The notes under the pieces were generated by a model. It saw only the letters and a program-made list of their open reading frames with translations, did not search any database and had not been told where the DNA came from. 28,036 nt of DNA from an uncultured Lachnospiraceae bacterium (GTDB lineage Bacteria > Bacillota > Clostridia > Lachnospirales > Lachnospiraceae): positions 1 through 28,036 of the forward strand of contig CAJTJZ010000008.1 in the NCBI GenBank assembly GCA_910576895.1, in the 5' to 3' direction. A program made the position numbers and the translations under genes. Of the stretch, positions 24,041-28,036 are shown piece after piece; the first letter of the stretch is position 1, and the number at the start of each line of letters is the position of its first letter.

Positions 24041-24071
24041 AAGAAAAAGGATCGGCAATAAGAGCCAATCC
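24041..24071 (-). terminator. Intrinsic terminator of the lysine riboswitch
   Basis: On the minus strand GGATTGGC (24071-24064), a 7-nt loop and GCCGATCC (24056-24049) form an 8-bp stem with one G-U pair, followed by TTTTTCTT. It lies just downstream of the aptamer and upstream of dapA, where a lysine-induced terminator is expected. Confidence 0.85.
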
Positions 24072-24112
24072 TATGAATACAAAGAAAGATAATATTTCTT
24101 TTAAAATTCTAA

Positions 24113-24270
24113 GTAGCTCTCCATCTTGCGATGACAGTTACAGATATATTGTACCTGTACCCAGAAGAAACGCATCATGGTACGTTCCATCTTCGGCGTT
24201 TTTTCCTTTCTGCCGGTTTCTTCTATGCCTGACATATCTACCGGAATACTGATAAAAAACGCACCTCTAC
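24113..24270 (-). promoter_or_regulatory. Lysine riboswitch aptamer (L box) controlling dapA-dapB
   Basis: On the minus strand the conserved L-box pieces appear in order: GTAGAGGTGCG at the 5' side (24270-24260), AGTATTCCGG, GGCAGAAAGG, CGCCGAAG, and the closing GGAGAGCTAC (24122-24113). The first and last pieces pair as P1 (GTAG with CTAC). The roughly 158-nt length is close to the known class. Lysine binding is expected to favour the terminator at 24041-24071 and lower dapA expression. Its location directly before dapA strongly supports the call. Confidence 0.92.
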
Positions 24271-24277
24271 AAGAAAT

Positions 24278-24306
24278 AGGGTAGCACTCATAATAGAATT
24301 TGTCAA
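24278..24306 (-). promoter_or_regulatory. Promoter of the lysine riboswitch-dapA transcript
   Basis: On the minus strand a perfect TTGACA (24306-24301), a 17-nt spacer and TACCCT (24283-24278) place the transcription start near 24270, exactly at the 5' end of the riboswitch aptamer. Confidence 0.8.
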
Positions 24307-24344
24307 GGAGAAATATATATTTTTTATACTTCTTTTCTTTACAA

Positions 24345-24389
24345 TAAAAGGAAAATGCCAAAAGAAATCTTTTGGATTACTTTTGGCAT
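24345..24389 (-). terminator. Intrinsic terminator downstream of the small XRE regulator gene
   Basis: ATGCCAAAAG (24355-24364) and CTTTTGGCAT (24380-24389) form a 10-bp stem. On the minus strand it is followed by a T-rich run (TTTTCCTTTT). It would end the transcript of the regulator gene at 24572-24775 before the riboswitch promoter. Confidence 0.6.
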
Positions 24390-24571
24390 AAAGTTAAAAT
24401 TTTTTATTATATTGTCAGCCTTTTATATTTTTAAGAAATAAAAAGAAAGTAGCGTTAAGAAAAAAGGATTGGAAAAGAGTTCGAGTAAAAACAGGCTGAT
24501 ATTCTTCTGAAGTCATAGAAAATTAGATAGTTTGCAAAAATCTTCTGAATTATATAAATGAAAATCAAGAA

Positions 24572-24775
24572 CTAGTCGGGTTCATTTGTAAATGCTACAA
24601 TGTCATTTGGGGTACACTCTAGTATTCTGCATAATTTTTCCATAGTAATCACAGTGATATTTTTATTTTTCTTTAAAGTATCTAAAGTTTTATGATCAAT
24701 ACCAGATTTTAATAAACGATATTGAGAAAACTCCTTTTCTTTCATGGTAGACCATAGAGGACTGTAATCAAGCAT
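24572..24775 (-). CDS. Small Cro/C1-type helix-turn-helix regulator
   Basis: A 67-aa protein that is essentially one XRE-family DNA-binding domain: LWSTMKEKEFSQYRLLKSGIDHKTLDTLKKNKNITVITMEKLCRILECTPNDIVAF. Its length and ending match the YozG-like small regulators common in Clostridia. The ATG at 24775 is chosen because AGGTGGG lies 8 nt upstream; a GTG three codons earlier is less likely. It has no oligomerisation or sensor domain of its own. Two TTCGC...GCGAA dyads in its upstream region (24815-24892) could be its operators. It is flanked downstream by a terminator and is not part of the lysine operon. Confidence 0.88.
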   Translation of the reverse strand: MLDYSPLWSTMKEKEFSQYRLLKSGIDHKTLDTLKKNKNITVITMEKLCRILECTPNDIVAFTNEPD

Positions 24776-24814
24776 ATAAATCACCCACCTGAACTTAGTA
24801 TTTGAAATTGTAGG

Positions 24815-24892
24815 TTCGCCATAAGCGAATATGTAGGCTGTCTTTTATAACTGCATATTAGAACAGTCGATAAAATTCGCAAAAAATGCGAA
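24815..24892. promoter_or_regulatory. Two TTCGC...GCGAA dyads upstream of the XRE regulator gene
   Basis: TTCGC-N5-GCGAA at 24815-24829 and TTCGC-N7-GCGAA at 24876-24892 lie 61 bp apart in the region between the small regulator and the divergent exonuclease gene. The unequal spacers weaken the idea that both bind the same dimer. Regulation by the adjacent XRE protein is possible but inferred. Confidence 0.4.
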
Positions 24893-24984
24893 GGTTCATT
24901 TCTTCGTATAAATTATAGAGGAAAAAATATCGAAAGAATATTGTGGAGATATCCGCAATGAAAAGGAAAAAAGAAAAAATATAT

Positions 24985-25013
24985 TTTGCATTTTACAAAA
25001 AAACGTGTATAAT
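24985..25013 (+). promoter_or_regulatory. Promoter of the DEDDh exonuclease gene
   Basis: TTTGCA (24985-24990), a 17-nt spacer and TATAAT (25008-25013) form a good sigma-A promoter about 50 bp before the start codon. Confidence 0.7.
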
Positions 25014-25065
25014 TACTGCAAGCTACAAGTAATAGAAAAAAGAAGATTAAGAAAGGATAGAAACA

Positions 25066-25818
25066 ATGGAAAAACCATACCAACAAGATAAAATTGTTGC
25101 CGTAGATGTAGAAACAACAGGATTATCTGCTGGACTTGATGAGATAATAGAAATTGGGGCAGTTCTTATCAGCAATGGAAAATTAGATAAGACATATCAT
25201 AGTCTTATTTGCCCAAAAAAAGTGATACCAAGAGAAATTACAAAATTAACAGGAATTACATGGGAAATGGTAAAAAAAGCATGTCCTATCGAACATGTTT
25301 TACCCGAATTTTTAAAATTTGCAGGTAATTTTCCATTACTTGGACATAATCTACCATTTGATTACAGTTTTTTAAAAGCTGCTTGTATGCAACAAAAAAT
25401 TTCTTTTGAAAGAAAAGGAATCGATACATTGCGGCTTGCGAGAATTTTATTACCATCATTAGAGAAAAAAACATTATCTTTTGTAGCCGATTTTTATGAA
25501 ATTGATATAGAAAAATCACATCGTGCAAGTTATGATGCGATTTCTTGTGCAAAGATTTATTTAAAAATGTTAGAGAAATTTGGAAACTTACCGGGAAAAC
25601 AAGAGCTATTTTTTCCGCAAGAATTAAAAACAAAGATAAAAAAATCAGAATCTGCTACTGCAAAGCAAAAAAAATACTTGCTTGATCTGTTGAAATATCA
25701 TAAAATAGAGGAGGTTTCGTTAGAACGTCTTACAAAAAGCGAAGCCTCCATGTTGATTGATTATTTTAAAAGTGGACAGTTGGAAAAGGCAACTGCTATT
25801 TTGGCAGCCTTTCCTTAA
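25066..25818 (+). CDS. DnaQ-like DEDDh 3'-5' exonuclease
   Basis: A 250-aa exonuclease of the DnaQ/epsilon superfamily. The catalytic set is complete: D14 and E16 in VDVETTG, D99 in HNLPFDYSF, and H152 and D157 in HRASYDA, so it is of the DEDDh type. The nuclease fold fills about residues 8-170. The remaining 80 residues include a small helical domain (SATAKQKKYLLDLLKYHKIEEVSLERLTKSEASMLIDYF) of the sort seen in stand-alone exonucleases, not in PolC. It may act in proofreading, repair or RNA/DNA end trimming; the substrate is not predictable. GAAAGGATAG precedes the ATG. Its end overlaps the convergent gene by 23 nt. Confidence 0.92.
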   Translation: MEKPYQQDKIVAVDVETTGLSAGLDEIIEIGAVLISNGKLDKTYHSLICPKKVIPREITKLTGITWEMVKKACPIEHVLPEFLKFAGNFPLLGHNLPFDYSFLKAACMQQKISFERKGIDTLRLARILLPSLEKKTLSFVADFYEIDIEKSHRASYDAISCAKIYLKMLEKFGNLPGKQELFFPQELKTKIKKSESATAKQKKYLLDLLKYHKIEEVSLERLTKSEASMLIDYFKSGQLEKATAILAAFP

Positions 25819-26404
25819 GTTGACGAAGGATAGAATCTTTCATTAGGGTATGAAGGTTTTGGACAACATCCATCAAATCCTGAATGGAGATATAGTCTTG
25901 TTCTTCCTGATAGATATCGGCAAGAAGCGTATAGGATTTACTGATATCACAACCAAGATAGATACTATATTCCAAAACTGTTTTTGCATCTGCCTTTTTG
26001 CCATGTTCATATAAAAGAATGGCCCATTTTTTTAAAAGTTGTTGTAATTGCTGGAAGTTTTGATCATACCTTGCAATAAGCTGAAAATTTCCAGAACCAT
26101 AGGTAAGTTTGATATCTGTATTGGTCATATCAGAGACATTTAAAATGGGTTCTTTTGATAAGGAAGTGATTTGCTGTTGAATTTCTTGTTCCTGTGGATC
26201 ATCTACGGTAGAAAATGGTAACTGTTCTAATGGGATTTTAATATAATCATCTACAGGAAGTGGTTTTTTTCGGGTGAAATTTGCTTTGCGTTCACGTTCC
26301 CAAAAGGCAGCGGAAGCTTCTGACTCTTGATTGCTGTTTTTCATTAATTTAAATTGCAATACAAAAACCCAGATTAAAACAAAAATAATCGTTCTAAGAA
26401 CCAT
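25796..26404 (-). CDS. Membrane-anchored helical (TPR-like) protein of unknown function
   Basis: A 202-aa protein with an N-terminal membrane helix (VLRTIIFVLIWVFVLQF, residues 2-18) and a soluble region. The C-terminal half (KKWAILLYEHGKKADAKTVLEYSIYLGCDISKSYTLLADIYQEEQDYISIQDLMDVVQNL) looks like two or three TPR-type helical hairpins. The middle part is proline- and glutamine-rich (LPVDDYIKIPLEQLPF) and probably a linker. The ATG at 26404 is chosen because AAGGAG lies upstream; in-frame codons to 26509 precede it but lack a binding site. It is divergent from the small membrane peptide and overlaps the exonuclease gene at its end. I do not recognise a characterised family. Confidence 0.82.
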   Translation of the reverse strand: MVLRTIIFVLIWVFVLQFKLMKNSNQESEASAAFWERERKANFTRKKPLPVDDYIKIPLEQLPFSTVDDPQEQEIQQQITSLSKEPILNVSDMTNTDIKLTYGSGNFQLIARYDQNFQQLQQLLKKWAILLYEHGKKADAKTVLEYSIYLGCDISKSYTLLADIYQEEQDYISIQDLMDVVQNLHTLMKDSILRQLKERLPK

Positions 26405-26507
26405 AAATAAGATAACTCCTTTCTTTAAGGGGGAAGATTTTAAAAGTAACAAGGTAGCCAATGATATTTTTAAATTATGCAAAAGGCAAATAGAAAGGAA
26501 GGATAGC

Positions 26508-26618
26508 ATGATTAATTTTCATGACAAAAAAACAAAACAAACAATTTCTGTTATTATTGTAATTATTTTGATTATTGTAATGGTAGTTCCAATATGCTTA
26601 AGCGTTATTTACCAATAA
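26508..26618 (+). CDS. 36-aa single-pass membrane peptide
   Basis: A very short gene whose product starts MINFHDKKTKQTISV and continues as a hydrophobic helix (VIIVIILIIVMVVPICLSVIY). A charged cytoplasmic head of about 12 residues precedes one membrane span. AAGGAAGGA lies 4 nt before the ATG, a strong site that supports real translation. A longer in-frame start at 26331 has no such support. It lies between a divergent membrane protein gene and the VanW gene. The function is unknown; it could modulate a membrane complex. Confidence 0.7.
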   Translation: MINFHDKKTKQTISVIIVIILIIVMVVPICLSVIYQ

Positions 26619-26729
26619 TATTGTAAAATTTTTGAAATTTTTATCTAAGAAAGATAAAATAAGCAAAAACGGAAATACTATCCTCATTCATGTACAATGT
26701 ACCTAAAATGAAGGAAAATGTCAAATAGG

Positions 26730-26749
26730 AATTGTTTTTAAAAACAATT
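26730..26749. repeat. Perfect 20-bp palindrome before the VanW gene
   Basis: AATTGTTTTTAAAAACAATT is a perfect dyad about 45 bp upstream of the VanW start codon. It may be an operator or a weak terminator of the small upstream gene; there is no further support for either. Confidence 0.4.
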
Positions 26750-26792
26750 TATTTCTTGTAGGGTATGACCTATTTTTGGAGGATGGAGAGAA

Positions 26793-28036
26793 ATGGAAAG
26801 AAACATGCGGTTCGTAGTATGTTTTCTGCTGTGTAGTATGATAATGGCAGGACATGCACAAGCTAAAAATGTAGTTAGTGAAGGTGTTTTTATTGATGGT
26901 ATTGATTTTAGTGGATTGACAGGACATGAGGCAGTAAAAGCAGAGGAGAATTACTTAAAAGATCTTGCGAAAACAAAAGTTACAGTCACAATTAATGGTG
27001 AGCAATCAGCAGTTACAACACTTGCTGATTTAGGATTTGAGTGCAAAGAAGATCTTGCCAAAAAAGCTGCAAATATTGGCAAGGAAGGGAATCTATTGGA
27101 ACGCTATATGGAAACAAAGGATATAGAGGAAAAAACGATTGTCTATGAACATTCTTTTTCTTTAGATACGGAATTAATTCGTAGTTTTGTTTCTAAGGAA
27201 TGTTCTAAATACAATACAGAGCCAAAGAATGCACAAATTCATCAAAGGCAGGGAAAACCATTAATTAAAAATTCAAAAAGTGGCAGCAAGGTTGTGGAAG
27301 ATGAAACAGTAGAAAAAATTAGAAGAACAATTTTAGAAGATTGGGATAGAACTTCAGAGCTTGTCATTCCAGCGATTACAGTAGAAGTAATGCCAATATT
27401 TGATTCTGCAAAAGCAAAAGAATGCAGTGATCTTTTAGGGGAATTTTCATCAGGATATCATTCTTCTAATGATAATCGAACAAAAAATTTGCAAAATGCA
27501 GCAAAGTTGATTGATGGAACAATTATGTTCCCAAAAGAGGAATTTTCCATGTATCAGGCTCTTTATCCAATTACAGAGGAAAATGGATTTAAAAAAGCAG
27601 GTTCTTATGCAGGCGGAAAAGTAGTGGAGAGTGTTGGTGGCGGAATTTGTCAAGCAACAACAGCATTATATAATGCTGTCTTATGGGCAGAGCTAAATGT
27701 AATACAAAGGAATCCGCATTCTATGACAGTCAGTTATGCAGAACCAAGCAAGGATGCAGCAATTGCAGGAACTTATAAGGATTTAAAGTTTTCCAATAAT
27801 GGAAGTAGCCCAATTTATATAGAAGCAGTAACAGAAAATAAAGCAATTTCTTTTCGTATTTGGGGTAAGGAAGTGCGTCCACAAGACCGTACCATAGAAT
27901 ATGTTTCCAAAGTATTAGAGACAATAAAACCGGGGGAGGATATTATTACAGAAGATCCCAATATGCCAAAGGGCGAAAAAGTAGTAACTCAGCAAGCTTA
28001 TACAGGATATAAGACAGAATTATATAAAATTACATC
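26793..28036 (+). CDS. VanW family protein, secreted (partial, runs off the window)
   Basis: At least 414 codons are open to the window edge. A signal peptide (MRFVVCFLLCSMIMAGHAQA) ends near residue 24. The next part, with VFIDGIDFSGLTGHEAVKA and a later repeat, resembles the putative peptidoglycan-binding domain that precedes VanW. The VanW domain then follows: NLQNAAKLIDGTIMFPKEEFSMYQ, GSYAGGKVVESVGGGICQATTALYNAVL and NPHSMTVSYAEPSKDAAI. The final visible residues (EVRPQDRTIEYVSKVLETIKPGEDII) look like the beginning of a G5-type domain. The start has GGAGG and GGAGAG upstream. VanW proteins are widespread in Clostridia and act at the cell wall by inference; the name comes from a vancomycin resistance cluster and does not by itself show resistance. 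Confidence 0.93.
   Translation, partial: MERNMRFVVCFLLCSMIMAGHAQAKNVVSEGVFIDGIDFSGLTGHEAVKAEENYLKDLAKTKVTVTINGEQSAVTTLADLGFECKEDLAKKAANIGKEGNLLERYMETKDIEEKTIVYEHSFSLDTELIRSFVSKECSKYNTEPKNAQIHQRQGKPLIKNSKSGSKVVEDETVEKIRRTILEDWDRTSELVIPAITVEVMPIFDSAKAKECSDLLGEFSSGYHSSNDNRTKNLQNAAKLIDGTIMFPKEEFSMYQALYPITEENGFKKAGSYAGGKVVESVGGGICQATTALYNAVLWAELNVIQRNPHSMTVSYAEPSKDAAIAGTYKDLKFSNNGSSPIYIEAVTENKAISFRIWGKEVRPQDRTIEYVSKVLETIKPGEDIITEDPNMPKGEKVVTQQAYTGYKTELYKIT

Noticed and set aside
24101..24361. An 86-codon open frame on the minus strand before dapA
   Set aside because: It lies on top of the lysine riboswitch, has no ribosome binding site, and is explained by the RNA element.
26793..28036. Vancomycin resistance from the VanW gene
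   Set aside because: No vanA/B/H/X or VanRS genes are nearby; VanW-domain proteins are common housekeeping-type proteins in Clostridia.
1..28036. CRISPR arrays, tRNA or rRNA genes
   Set aside because: No regular repeat-spacer pattern, cloverleaf with a conserved T-loop, or rRNA segment was seen on either strand.

Overview
The window looks like chromosomal DNA from a low-GC Firmicute, most likely a gut Clostridia/Lachnospiraceae-type bacterium. The evidence is the AT-rich composition, strong AGGAGG-type ribosome binding sites, consensus sigma-A promoters, a lysine riboswitch on dapA-dapB, a BspA-type leucine-rich-repeat gene, a VanW-family gene, and an ABC transporter next to a two-component system. 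The species cannot be named from the sequence alone.

Left part (1-9.6 kb): an accessory block. It opens with a tnpB transposon nuclease gene broken by an in-frame amber codon. Next come a TetR regulator and, divergently, an operon of a CPBP intramembrane protease, a BlaI/MecI repressor and a full-length BlaR1/MecR1 beta-lactam sensor. Facing this operon are a 124-aa membrane-anchored protein and, probably co-transcribed, a MecA-like class B penicillin-binding protein plus a 422-aa unknown protein. Two near-identical TACAnnTGTA boxes lie upstream of the PBP gene. The layout therefore reads as a complete sensor-repressor-target circuit for inducible beta-lactam tolerance, like the staphylococcal mec system. 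A roughly 0.4-kb non-coding element with IS200/IS605-type end hairpins sits just upstream of these boxes and carries a consensus promoter pointing at the PBP gene. A very strong palindrome (33-bp perfect arms, plus a third partial copy) lies upstream of the CPBP-blaI-blaR1 operon.

Middle part (9.7-21.4 kb): a MATE efflux gene broken by a 38-bp insertion that looks like a template-switch event. Then come a YwqG/DUF1963 C-terminal protein and a response regulator - ABC ATPase - ABC permease - histidine kinase cluster of the peptide-antibiotic sensing/export type. A convergent operon encodes an Hsp90-family protein and a helical partner. A BspA-type LRR protein follows, preceded by a 207-bp multi-hairpin element with 11-bp perfect terminal inverted repeats.

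Right part (21.5-28 kb): mostly housekeeping. It holds endonuclease III and dapB-dapA, preceded by a lysine riboswitch with its own promoter and terminator. It also holds a small Cro/C1-type regulator, a DEDDh exonuclease, a membrane-anchored helical protein, a 36-aa membrane peptide, and a secreted VanW-family protein that runs off the window end.

The most notable observation is the mec-like locus with its operator pair and the mobile-element promoter aimed at it. Next are the two highly structured non-coding elements (9217-9625 and 21198-21404) and the leader palindrome at 2087-2174.
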